From assembly GCA_020080175.1 (NCBI GenBank), contig JAGHQL010000013.1, forward strand, positions 124,001 through 188,000: 64,000 nt of DNA, in the 5' to 3' direction. Shown here piece by piece: positions 1 to 10,532 of this stretch. The stretch's first letter is position 1; each line of letters opens with the position of its first letter. Source of the DNA: Glutinoglossum americanum. Taxonomy: Eukaryota > Ascomycota > Geoglossomycetes > Geoglossales > Geoglossaceae. Below the pieces are notes generated by a model, which was given only the letters and a program-made list of their open reading frames with translations, did not search any database and was not told the origin of the DNA. Made by a program: the position numbers and the translations under genes.

Positions 1-685
1 AGGGAATATCTTTCAGGCTTCTACCCGAAGAATGGATGCATTGCTGCTTTATTTAGCCTCGATAGGTTCCTACTTACTCAGCAAGGATTTCTGCAAACCC
101 TATCTATGTAGCACGGGCAATAATACAGCTTTGCTAGTGCTCTACGACCGAGAAATTCAATCAAGCTGATTATATTACCTCGTAAAATAGTACCAATTCT
201 TCGAAGACTTGTCCATCCACCCATTGTGTGAATGATTGAGGAAATGGAGAGTGGTTAGCACAAGTCCTTCGGCCTAAGTCCTTAGGTTTGCTGAATCGTG
301 GAAGGTTTAGATTGTATCACAGCCCAAAAATAACTTTTGGCGAAGGCTGAACATTAAAATGCATAAACAAAGAACACACGAGGATACGAGGCGTGCCGAC
401 TCCGAAAACACCTTGACGCCGACTCAGCCCTTCAAGACAAAGAGCGGGAAGAATACCTATCCACTTTCACAGTAGAAATACTTACAGTCTTTAATACGTC
501 CGAAGCCAAGCTCGTTCATTGCGTTGTTATCTATCGTCCTTGAAAGAGTGTATACAAAGTACCTGCCCTAGGACCTAGCCCAGTCTTTTGGATTCAGATT
601 TACACGTCCTCTGCGAATGGCCGTGTCGATTCAAATGCCACAAGGTTTTCCTGGAACATTACTCTGCAGCCGTTGGTGATCGCCA
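1..685. other. Leading intergenic sequence, upstream of the HECT ligase gene
   Basis: I see no convincing coding region, RNA gene or mobile element here. It presumably holds the promoter and 5' UTR of the ligase gene that starts at 686. No clear TATA box stands out. Confidence 0.5.
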
Positions 686-3600
686 ATGGCTTCGCGGCCG
701 GCCCGTTTCATTTCGAATTCCTTAGGTTCAAATTCTGGCTCACCAACTCCAACTTCTACTACCCCTACGCCTCCGTCCATGCGGAGACAGACACACACAA
801 TACAGGGAAGTTCAACGGCTCAACCACTATATGATGTCCCGATTTTACAGCCTTCGCCAAGACAGGGCACAAGGCATGGCCGGTCCGTAAGCCATCCATT
901 CCCTTCTATTTTCAATTCGGGCAAGAAAATTGGTAGGAAAGGTCGTGCACATGATGCCTTTGGACTGGATTCGACAGATGATGAAAACGTCGTAGCTCCC
1001 ATTGGGGTGTTTCCCTCACCTTCTACCAAACATGATCAAGGCAAAGCTCGTCAAAGCGGGTCAGAGATAGACCTAGTCGCAGGCAATTGCATGACTTGCG
1101 ATTCCTTGGTCCGTTGGCCAAGAGAACTGAATGTCTTCAGGTGTACGATATGCTTAACAATAAACGACTTGAAGCCACAGGCCGCTGCCGGAATGGTGAA
1201 CCGTCCCCAAGCAAACGGTACGTTATTCACTTAAGGTGGATTAAATGAGACAATAAAGCCCGATAGACTCCAAGAGATGTTGCTGACTGTTTGAGCCAGT
1301 CCCGCCTATCTCCTTAGAAAAGACACAGTCCATCATTGACAATTGCCTTACCTCATACCTTGAAGCCAAACATAAGTCCAGCGGGACTCAAAAGATCCAA
1401 TTGACAGTGCCACAGCATGGGCCATCTAGAACGGTAGGAAGGACTAATGTGGATAATTGGCCCTCCAATACCAAAGAACCTGGCGCACAAGACCCAGCCA
1501 CCACGTACCTCACCTCCCCACCTCGATTCGATGGAGAGCGGCCGTTTGATGCAATACCCCCTGCTCTGGACCCAGTTGCATACTCTAGATCACTACCGGA
1601 GCGGGACCCTCCCCTGCTAGATCGGATGGACCGTGGAGGGTTTGGGGGCGGCGTGCCTAGCGCGCCAACAAGACCCCCTCCTCCTGTGCCAAGAGGAGCT
1701 GAAACTGGGCTTTCATCAATACATCACATATGCAACCAGATGGCGGAAGTCACGGTGAACGGAGGCCGAAATTCTCCTAACCAGGGAAGAACAAGCGAAG
1801 ACGGCGACGAGGGAAAGTGTCCTGGAGAAAACTCCATCTTCAGACCTTTAGAAAAGTATATCCTAGCTTGTTTCGCTTCCTGGGATTGCGTCAACAATTC
1901 TTTTGTCATGGATAGGCCTACTTTGCCCGCCCGAGCGGCCAGCGAAGGGACGAAAGAAGTATGTATGTCTGTTAAGGAGCCCTCAAAACACCATGCAGCT
2001 CCTCTATCGGGACTTGATGCCAAAACGCTGCTGCTAGGTGACTTTGCTGAGAATGGCTCATGGTGGACTGGCGGCCAAGGCCAATCCAGAAGGCCTGGCG
2101 GGAGCTCTCATCGGCGTGACAGGTCAGCAGATTGCATCAGTGGGGGTAGAGGTAGAGGCATATTCAATGCGAAGGTTTCATGCGTCGATTGGGCTGAGAT
2201 ATCTAAATGGTACGAACTCCTCTTGGGTGCAGGTAAGGATTGGAGAAGTAAGTGGCTAGAAGTTGCGGATACCTATGTCGATGCCGATAGGGAACGCGTT
2301 CAGGGTGGCGCAACGGTTGGTGGGGAGGACCCTAGGGTCGTTCGGGACATTCAACATATCGGGAATGAGATCGGTGATGCGCGACGGCGTGTACATCGTG
2401 TGCTTTTGAAGGCCACGGAAAATCTTCTGAAGCGGCCAGGGAGACCGTTGAACAGTCCCCAAGACATTCATTTCATTCTTGTCATACTCGCCAACCCGCT
2501 TCTCTACCCGTTGCCTTTACCAAGGACGCAAGTTCACCCTGTCCCCCGGGAACGTGAACCTTTGGCAAATCAACGTAGGCTTGCTCTTCCTAAAGGAGGC
2601 TCCCAACACAGCAGAAAGTCTCTTGTAACCACCGGACCAGGGCAACACTCAGGAATTACCAAGAGAATACTAGGCCTGTTGTCGAATCTTCCAAATGAGT
2701 GCCACCATGGTCTCGTGTCCTGGTTTTCTCAGCTCCCTATCAGCCATTTTAGGAGAATCGTCGAGCTCGTCGGATGCTTCGTCACGTATAGGCTAACCCG
2801 TCAGCATGCAACAAAGCGGAGCGATGATTCCGACCCCACCTCGGGGCTAGTCCCCAGCCTTACAGGACATGGCGTTGGCAGCCAAGCCCATCTCCATGCG
2901 GCTCTAGGTGTCACTGGACCTTCGAAAAGTTCAGACAACAAACAGAAACCAATGCTTTATAGTGACGACTGGCAAATTAAGGCTGCCGCGAGAGTGATGG
3001 CGTTACTTTTTTCTGCTAACAATAGCGGCAATCGCAGGAAAGTTAATTCGAGCGTGACCGGAGCACTAGATGCTGGGATTACTAACGTTTCCCTGGCCAC
3101 CCGACACCAGATAATCCCCACAAGTGGCTTCTATAACACTCTACTGGACTACTCGGACCTCATAGCTGATTTTGAAGCCTGGGAGTTTCGGAGAGGAAGG
3201 TTTTCCTTCTGTCAGTATCCATTCTTTCTGAGCATATGGGCGAAAATTCATATAATGGAGTACGATGCTCGTCGACAGATGGAAGTAAAGGCTCGAGAGG
3301 CCTTTTTTGATAGCATCATGAGCCGAAGAGCTGTCAGCCAATACTTAGTTTTGAAGGTTAGGCGAGATTGCCTGGTGGAAGACAGTCTCAGAGGTGTGAG
3401 TGAGGTCGTCGGGTCTGGCCAGGAAGATATTAAAAAAGGGCTGCGAATCGAATTCCTTGGGGAAGAGGGCGTTGACGCAGGGGGTTTGCGAAAGGAGTGG
3501 TTCCTCCTGTTGGTAAGAGATGTATTCGATCCGGCTCATGGTGAGTGATGGTAAAGCCTACAATTACAAGACGAAATCCTAACGCTATGCAAAGGGATGT

Positions 3601-4517
3601 TTGTATACGATGAAGATTCGCACCACTGCTATTTCAACCCCAATAGCTTTGAAACTTCGGATCAGTTCTTCCTGGTAGGGGTTGTCCTCGGATTGGCGAT
3701 ATATAATTCGACAATACTGGATGTGGCCCTCCCACCATTCGCCTTCAAGAAACTTCTCGCGTCAGCACCATCCCTGAGTGGGCCTACTACATTCTCGTTC
3801 CGTCCAGCTCCTAGTTACACACTCGAAGACCTTAGAGAACTACGACCTTCGCTAGCAAACGGATTAAGACAGTTGCTAGAATTCGATGGCAATGTCGAAG
3901 AAACCTTCTGTCGAGATTTCGTTGCGGAAGTCGACCGCTATGGGCAAGTGATGCAGATACCACTCTGCCCTGGCGGAGAGACTCGCTCCGTCACCAACGC
4001 GAGCCGTCAAGAGTTCGTTGACCTTTACATACACTATCTACTAGACACGTCCGTCGCCAGGCAGTTTGAGCCATTCAAGCGAGGGTTCTACACGGTCTGT
4101 GGTGGGAATGCCCTATCTCTATTCCGACCGGAGGAAATAGAACTACTTGTTCGCGGGTCAGACGAACCACTTGACATCTTGTCTCTCCGGGCAGTCGCTA
4201 TCTACGAGAACTGGGGTATAGTGAGCCCAGGTGACACGGAGCCACTCATCAGGTGGTTCTGGGAGTTCTTTGAGACCGCTAATCCGAGGAACCAGAGGAA
4301 ACTCCTGGGGTTCATCACAGGCAGCGACAGGATTCCCGCGATGGGTACGACGAGTTTGGTCATCAAGATTGTTTGTCTCGGTGAGGACTCTGAGAGATTT
4401 CCGGTTGCAAGGACCTGCTTCAATGCACTTTGCATATGGCGATACAGGACAAGAGATAAGCTCGAAAGAAAGCTGTGGACGGCTGTCACTGAAAGTGAAG
4501 GTTTTGGTCTCAAGTAG
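686..4517 (+). CDS. HUL4: HECT-type E3 ubiquitin ligase, Hul4-like
   Basis: Three exons, 686-1217, 1300-3540 and 3595-4517, give a 1231-residue protein. Both introns (82 and 54 nt) have GT..AG ends and keep the frame. The N-terminus is Ser/Pro/Thr-rich, then a small zinc-binding motif has Cys135, Cys138, Cys153 and Cys156 (CMTC...CTIC), which is characteristic of the fungal Hul4 branch. The C-terminal HECT domain starts near residue 860; the block reading GMFVYDEDS sits exactly across intron 2. The catalytic cysteine is in ARTCFN, about residue 1198. HECT enzymes accept ubiquitin on this cysteine and pass it to a substrate lysine; yeast Hul4 acts in nuclear and quality-control ubiquitination. 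The domain looks complete, so the gene is probably active. The middle third (residues 180-700) is poorly conserved and I cannot assign it. Assignment to Hul4 rather than another HECT class rests on the Cys4 motif and the domain order. Confidence 0.9.
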
Positions 4518-5405
4518 CCAATTGGTGATGGTCGGAGTGCCCTGGCGTTTGGAGTTGTGTCTCAACCCGTGTGGCGCAGCCGCTACCGTTTTCGTTGTAT
4601 CCTGTTGATTTCCAGAAGGCTGGTTGCAGCTGCCGTTTGTTTTGATGTCTGCAAAGCAGAGTCATCGTCCAACATGGGATAAAACAGCCTTGGTCCAATC
4701 CAAGGTGCATTTAGTTGGCCTGTTAGCTGAGAGAAACAGGCAAAGTAGCTGGGGAGCGACTGGAATGGTACACGTAGTGTATGTAAAAGTATGCGTGTAG
4801 CAGATACTACATATTTTGGGTCTCGTGACATCCGGAAAATTCAAGTTGGTCACGGTTGTAGTTTTTTTCTTTGGGTGGGACTCAACTTCGAGTAGAGCAC
4901 TGCCTGCAAAACAACGCATGCAACGAGGAACACGAAGATTTGCGTGCGAGAGGCATTTTTTTCAACTTTTCCACCAGTGATGCAGGCAACGACAAGGCGA
5001 CAAAGATGCATGCGGCGCGACGCTCACGGGAAAAAGAATGGATGAGCGAAAATGCTTTCGCCAAGTGATTCAAGTAACGGCTGTAAAACGATTGGTAAAA
5101 GTTGCGCCGTCAACGACCATGAAAAAGAGAAATGGGAAAAGAGGCTAGAGAACAGGGCCGATTAGAGGAGATAGGCACTAGATTAGGTTCTCCCAACTAA
5201 TCCCATCTCCATCAAACTCTCCCCCACTGATTGCTATCTCCGCTCTATTACCCCCACCTGCCCACCAAAGTCCGACGATATAAAGGTGCTCGAACCGGCC
5301 CGTTCTGGCTCTTGAAATCCCCTCTTCACTTCCAGCTTCTATTTGCAATATACATCCTAATTTCGCTGCCTCTATCCACATCCAAACATACCCACGACTT
5401 TGATA
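4518..5405. other. Intergenic region between HUL4 and the dehydrogenase
   Basis: Short overlapping open frames on both strands look like chance. The last 200 bases are pyrimidine-rich on the plus strand, as is usual for strong fungal promoters, and include the TATA-like box listed separately. Confidence 0.5.
5279..5284 (+). promoter_or_regulatory. TATA box candidate of the polyol dehydrogenase
   Basis: A TATAAA sequence lies 122 bases before the start codon, after a C/T-rich stretch. This spacing fits a core promoter with a short 5' UTR, typical of inducible sugar-metabolism genes. Position and motif only; no transcript evidence. Confidence 0.45.
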
Positions 5406-7475
5406 ATGTCTCTCCCCGCGTCTATGAAAGCCCTTCGGTGAGCATGAATTCCCGAGTATTCTGGGCATCTTACCCCGCCTCAAGATTGCCGCCGACACGG
5501 CTGATATGGTCGCGGGACTTCTTGCTGGAAAATTTGTATCTTGCATAGCTATTGATTTAATGTTGACTTGATCTCTCTACCATTAGCTACTCGAAGCCGG
5601 AAGTTTATGGCATCGTCGAGGTTCCTCTACCAAAACTCCGAGATAATGACGTTCTTGTACGTATTCCACCAGGTTCGGCTACTCAGGATCTTAGCTGACC
5701 CCACCTTCCCAACTTAGATCAAAGTGAAGGCTTCTGGTGTGTGTGGGACTGTGAGATAGCCCTCTAGGAACTTCACGATGGCGGTTGAGAGCTGATGGGA
5801 ATTTCAGGATCTGCATATCCACGAAGGCGAATTTATGTGAGCTTGTTAATCGACACTGTTAAAGTGGTGCTTGCTGACGATTCCCCTTTTTAGTGCAAGG
5901 GTATGAGGGGAATTTTTCTCATTAAGAGAGCCGCATCACTCCACAAGGGCCGAAGAAAACAAAAAATACCACTATAGTCTTATATAGTTTCCCGAAAGAC
6001 GCTAACTTGTGTTCGAACTTAGTTCCCCCTCATACCAGGTTTGTGTTTGTGGCATCTTAAAATTTGATAACGCTGCTTAACCCGTAACTATTAGGTCATG
6101 AAACCGTTGGCATCGTAGCTGCGCTTGGCAAAGATGTGAAGGGATTTGAGATTGGAGAGCGTGTTGTGGCCGACAACTCTGAGCTTTGCAATGAATGTTT
6201 CTACTGTCGCCGCGGACAGCTCTTGCTATGTGAGAACTTCAATGCTCACGGAGTTACCAGTAAGTTAAGAGTCCGTGATGCGGTCACGCTTGTAGGAGGG
6301 CCATGCTAAATAATTGCAAAGTGGACGGTGGATTTGCTGAATATTGCGCGTATTGTACGTGATTGTTACCCCTGAATTGCTCAGGATGCGCGTAGCTCAA
6401 ATCTACCCTAGCTGCTGGAAAGGTCTTCAAGATCCACAATTTGTCGGATGTTGACGCTACCTTGTTGGAACCTGCGTCATGCGCCGCTCACGGGCTTGAG
6501 AAAATTGCGCCGAAGATGGGTTCTAGGTCAGTCACTACTACTAAAGCCTCTGTATGTGATTTCGAGATTATGCTAACTAATCCGTAGTGTATTGATGTTC
6601 GGTTAGTGCCCTATTGCCTGCCTAGCCTCTGGGAAGTTGGCTGATGTGTGGAAATGCAGGCGCTGGCCCCACAGGCCTGGTTAGCAGTTCCACTGCTAGT
6701 CACATCGGGACTATTTAGCTGACGGGCGTACAGGTACTGTCGCAAATGCTTCGACAGAATGGAGGCTGTCATGTCGTCGTGGCTGCTCCTCAGGGTGTGT
6801 TTCTTCCTTGAAGCTGCGTCTGAAATATTTGCTGATAAGGTCTTAGGTCTAAAAATGGACCTTGCAAGGAAGCTTGATTCAGCAGATGTCTATATTGAAC
6901 TCTCTCGCACAAACCCAGAGGCACAGTTCCAGAAGCTGAAGGCAGAGAACCCATATGGCTTCGATATCGTCGTGGAGGTGAGCAAATAACTTAAACGTTT
7001 TTGGCTGATGAATTGTTTGGTAGGGCTTACCTATTTTCTTGGCAGGCTACCGGGTCCCCGAGGATCTTGGAAGACGCCATCAACTACGTTCGCCGCGGCG
7101 GAAAGCTGGTTGTATATGGAGGTAAGTAGTTTAGGATGGAGGTCTTTCAGTGCATTGTTACTAACTGCGTCATCGAATAGTTTATTCTAGCTCTGCTAAG
7201 GTCTCTTGGAGTCCATCCAAGATTTTCGGTGATGAGTAGGTTCAAAACCCTTATATATGGGAATAGCTTAGTGAGCTGACTGGGTTGCAAGAATCACAAT
7301 CCTAGGGTCCTTTAGTGAAACATATATGTTCCCGACTGCTATCAATTACTTGGACTCTGGCAAAGTTAAAGTTGGAGGTATTGTCAATAAGACCTTCAAG
7401 CTTGAGCAGTGGGGTGAATGTCTCGAGAGCTTGAAGAATAAGAGCGCTATTAAGGCTGCCATTACCTTTGATTAG
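5406..7475 (+). CDS. Zinc-dependent polyol dehydrogenase (D-arabinitol/sorbitol dehydrogenase type), 16 exons
   Basis: Medium-chain dehydrogenase of 346 residues. Exons: 5406-5437, 5587-5656, 5718-5750, 5808-5836, 5894-5900, 6023-6038, 6095-6259, 6322-6354, 6412-6526, 6588-6601, 6660-6679, 6734-6794, 6847-6977, 7046-7121, 7181-7235, 7292-7475. The total is 1041 nt and the frame is open throughout. Catalytic zinc ligands are visible as Cys43 (GVCGTD) and His64-Glu65 (GHETVG). The structural zinc site has Cys94, Cys97, Cys100 and Cys108. The Rossmann glycine motif is FGAGPTGL. The family oxidises sugar alcohols with NAD(P); the overall pattern resembles fungal D-arabinitol dehydrogenases more than threonine dehydrogenase, but the substrate is inferred. 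Fifteen introns in a 346-residue gene, with exons of 7, 14, 16 and 20 nt, is extreme beside its neighbours, which have none to a few. Thirteen introns are 52-68 nt; the first (149 nt) and fifth (122 nt) are longer. Confidence 0.88.
5899..6037 (+). repeat. Inverted repeat pairing a splice donor with the next microexon
   Basis: The last bases of the 7-nt exon plus the donor region (5899-5912, GGGTATGAGGGGAA) are nearly the reverse complement of the 16-nt exon at 6023-6038 (TTCCCCCTCATACC). About 13 base pairs form with one bulged base; the loop of about 110 nt is most of intron 5. In RNA this stem would cover the 5' splice site and the following exon together. It could be chance, a trace of how the intron arose, or a device that controls splicing. 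Confidence 0.7.
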
Positions 7476-8345
7476 GTTACTCGTACTAGGCTGACCGCCT
7501 TTCTTGGGGGGAAATATAAGTTTGGAAACAGGGGTTGGAAATTAAGGAATAGACCTGAACATGTGTTGGAATGAAGTCTGTAGGTTTTGAGGTGGGTTAA
7601 AAGTCGGTGGCTTGGTTGGGTACAACGCGCGTTGGGTAGGCTATGGCGCCTAGGGCGGGTAGATTTTGCGGCCGATGTATGATGAAAATGCAATTGTGTT
7701 GGAAATCGCAGCTCAGGCTCTTCCTCCCGAAAGTCATATAGTGCTAGTAAAAGTTTAGGCTGGAGATATAACGTGATATCCATCATAGGGCTCAATGTCT
7801 CGATTGAGAGTGGTAGTCGGATCCAACCAATAAGGCCATCGCTTCCAGCATCGTTAGTATGATTTCGATTTTGGACAAGGAGCTACCCAGTTTCTAGCCC
7901 TAGTTCTCCTATGGAGCGCCGATACTAATGCAATTCCTCTCATAACTTAGTAGTGTTCTACTTCCTAAGACAGATCGACCCCCAACTACCGGTTGAAGGT
8001 TCTGAGACCTGTATTTCATCACCCTCACTTGTCACATGGAATTCAGTGGGGTAATTCCAGAGGAAAACCTGAGTATTGCTAATCCACAGGTAGTATTGAA
8101 GTGTCATCTTCCCTCTTCGACCTTATTCTCTTCCCAGCAAAAGCTGATCACAAGCTGGGAGCACCCCCGCCGTCATACCAACCCTCCCCGGTTTACCACA
8201 TCCCACGGGTTAGGAGCAACTCCGTGGACATGGCACGCCCGAGCAGTTACGCTGTCCTATGGTGCTGGAGGCGGTCCGCCACGTCCACGACCGAAACCGC
8301 CGCGGCTGTTATCTACATGTTAGTGTGCTCCTGCAAGGGTCATTT
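7476..8345. other. Convergent intergenic region (dehydrogenase and eS10 3' ends)
   Basis: No supported gene. The two flanking genes converge here, so the stretch should hold both 3' UTRs and terminators. An antisense open frame over the dehydrogenase end has no recognisable features. Confidence 0.5.
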
Positions 8346-9054
8346 TTATTTGGCCAGGGCAACATACAACTGTGGCGCAAATTCGCCAGGCGCACCCTCC
8401 TTGCCCTCACCCGCATCCCGTCTCCTGTATCCGCCCTCCCTATCGCCCCGGTCTCCTCGGCCACCTCGTCCACCGCCTCTCCTCTCTCTGTCATCGCCAC
8501 CCATCATACCTCGTGGAGGAGCATGAGAACGCTGTTGCTTGATGTGTGTAGCAGGCACAATCTCGGCGGGGAGGTGAAGCCATTCGCGAAGGTAGTCAAG
8601 GCCTTCGGGCGTGAGAGTGTAGTAGTAATATTGCCAGGAGAACTGCGTCTTGAGGAACGACCGGGAGGTCAGGGACTGGCATGCTTTGATGACCTGGCCC
8701 GCCTGTTAGCATTCATACAAAGAAATTCGTTCGAATAGTTTCGAGAGCGTGGAGAGAGGATTGCCGTACAAAAAGATTCTTAGTGTCGATATCTGGGTGT
8801 TTGGGGAGATTGAAGTCTTTCTTTGCGACGAGTACGCCTTCTGTAAAAGAAAATAATCAGTATCCATGCCATCTGCTACCCAAATAAACCCTAACTCAAG
8901 GCGCCATGTTCTGGTTCGGGAGCTACTGCAACTGTGAACATACCACGGAAAAGATACTCGTGAATCTTCTTTCTGTCAGCCTTAGGAATAAGCCTGCCAT
9001 TAGAATGTCAGTTACACTTTCTAGCCCGTGGAAGGATTTAGGAGAGAATTACAT
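8346..9054 (-). CDS. RPS10: 40S ribosomal protein eS10 (RPS10)
   Basis: Exons on the minus strand: 9054-9053, 8993-8944, 8840-8770 and 8693-8346, giving 156 residues. The N-terminus [17 protein letters not shown], the block [14 protein letters not shown] and [20 protein letters not shown] are the conserved plectin/S10 winged-helix domain, and the C-terminal third is an Arg/Gly-rich tail, as expected. It is a component of the small cytosolic ribosomal subunit near the mRNA entry/beak region. Two oddities: the start codon itself is split by the first intron (AT|G), leaving two coding bases in exon 1; and the third intron has two in-frame acceptors nine bases apart, at 8703 and 8694. The downstream one restores the family sequence NLFVIKAC. 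The tail ends QLYVALAK; a further small 3' intron starting in this tail cannot be excluded. Confidence 0.93.
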
Positions 9055-9494
9055 GTTGGCGGCTTTTTGATTAATTGATCGCTGAACGAAGCCTGACGTT
9101 GGGAGCCACTATTCTCTGAGCCTCAACTCAACTGTTCAATTCTCTCGGTTGGGACTGCAAAACTGAAGGTGAAGGGCTGACCCTAGCGAATGAGTGGGAA
9201 AGCGGTTCCGAAGACAAGATTCAAGTCACATGACCTCCGGCATGATACAGATCTCTGGTCTCGCCTTGTAACCTCATCGCTAGAATGCGATTTCGGGATC
9301 AACTCGCGCATACAGTTGAGAACCACTTTTCGCCCTCACGCACACACAATTCGAGAATCGGTTTCTCGCTCCCAACACACACATACATATAGCTCGAGAG
9401 CCACTCCCCACCTCATCGGCTGAAAGTTTGAAGACTGCTCTAAACCTCGCCTCATACACACCGTTTAAGAATCACGAGATTCTGGGCCTCTATC
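9055..9494. promoter_or_regulatory. Divergent promoter region, eS10 / SDE2
   Basis: About 440 bases separate the start codons of two divergently transcribed genes, one translational and one splicing-related. I see no coding sequence I would defend. A short ATG-started frame at 9190 may be a uORF in the SDE2 leader or chance. Confidence 0.5.
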
Positions 9495-10265
9495 ATGGCT
9501 ACCCATTTTGTCAATGTCTTTATTGCGACTTTTCCGGGCCTCGGCCTTCCGCAGACCGTATCGTTCCCTGTATCATCTTCATCGACTATATACGATCTTA
9601 CAGCCCTTGCTTCGGCTCGACTTCCTCCAACAGGCACCCGCCTGTTCTTGACAACTACATCCAATAAACAACTATCGCCTTACTCCAAAGCTCCAATATC
9701 AGATCTGCTATCTGACGCCAAGGATGAAATACTCCCTCTTCGTTTGTCGGCGCCGCTTTGCGGTGGTAAAGGTGGGTTTGGCTCCCAGCTCCGCGCTGCC
9801 GGCGGCCGCATGTCGTCGCGTCGGAAGAAGAACAGGGGCGAAAACAATGGGTCAAGCCGAAACCTTGATGGGCGACGATTACGGACTGTGACAGAGGCCA
9901 AGAAACTGGCGGAGTACCTGGCTGTGAAACCCGACATGGAAAAAAAAGAGAAGGAAGCTAGACGGAAACGATGGGAAGAAGTTGTTGAGCTGGCTGAGAA
10001 GAGGGAGGAGGAACTTAGATCTGGCACCAAGGCAAAAGCGGACACGAAGTGGCTAGAAGCCAAGGAAGAAGCCTCTGCGAGGTTGCACCGGGCATTCCGC
10101 ACTGTGCAGGAGACTCAACCGGCACCACCGACCAAGCGAGAGGAGCCCCGACGGCTGGTCCTTTTTGGGTTTGAAGAAGATAGCATGAGCGATTCAGATA
10201 GCGACTCAGATGAGGAATCTGAGTCGGCCGAAGATGTCAAGGGCAAAGGCAAGGCTAAGGTCTGA
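9495..10265 (+). CDS. sde2: Sde2, ubiquitin-fold-activated splicing factor
   Basis: Intronless, 256 residues. The N-terminal 91 residues form a ubiquitin-like fold and end in a Gly-Gly followed by Lys-Gly-Gly (GGKGG, Gly90-Gly91 then Lys92), the processing site that defines Sde2. The block after it, [19 protein letters not shown], is the highly conserved new N-terminus. A Lys/Glu-rich helical middle (about 120-200) and a very acidic Ser/Asp tail (about 225-248) follow. In fission yeast, deubiquitinating enzymes cut after Gly-Gly and the Lys-starting C-terminal part enters the spliceosome to help excise a subset of introns; it also affects telomeric silencing and genome stability. All key residues are present here. 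The gene diverges from eS10. The role in this species is inferred from the family. Confidence 0.92.
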   Translation: MATHFVNVFIATFPGLGLPQTVSFPVSSSSTIYDLTALASARLPPTGTRLFLTTTSNKQLSPYSKAPISDLLSDAKDEILPLRLSAPLCGGKGGFGSQLRAAGGRMSSRRKKNRGENNGSSRNLDGRRLRTVTEAKKLAEYLAVKPDMEKKEKEARRKRWEEVVELAEKREEELRSGTKAKADTKWLEAKEEASARLHRAFRTVQETQPAPPTKREEPRRLVLFGFEEDSMSDSDSDSDEESESAEDVKGKGKAKV

Positions 10266-10532
10266 CCATTAGTGTAGAGCCTGTGGCGTTAGGGTTGACG
10301 GGCGTTTGGTGTAACAAAAGAATGTCGGTGGGGAACCCTCGTTCAGACTGCAAACTGCGTGGGACTCTCTTTCTGTACTTAAATATTATTCCCCCGCGGA
10401 TTTAAAATAAAAATCATTACCCAACCGCATTTCTAGGAGATATAATGCTTACTAATCAGCTCGTGAAGCTCGAATATCCTAACTTGGGAAATTTATTCTC
10501 GACCACCGATCTGTCTACCCTCAAAGTTTAGC

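Noticed and set aside
8101-8526. Proline/serine-rich open frames on the plus strand
   Set aside because: They are antisense to the Arg/Gly-rich tail exon of eS10, which is a certain gene.
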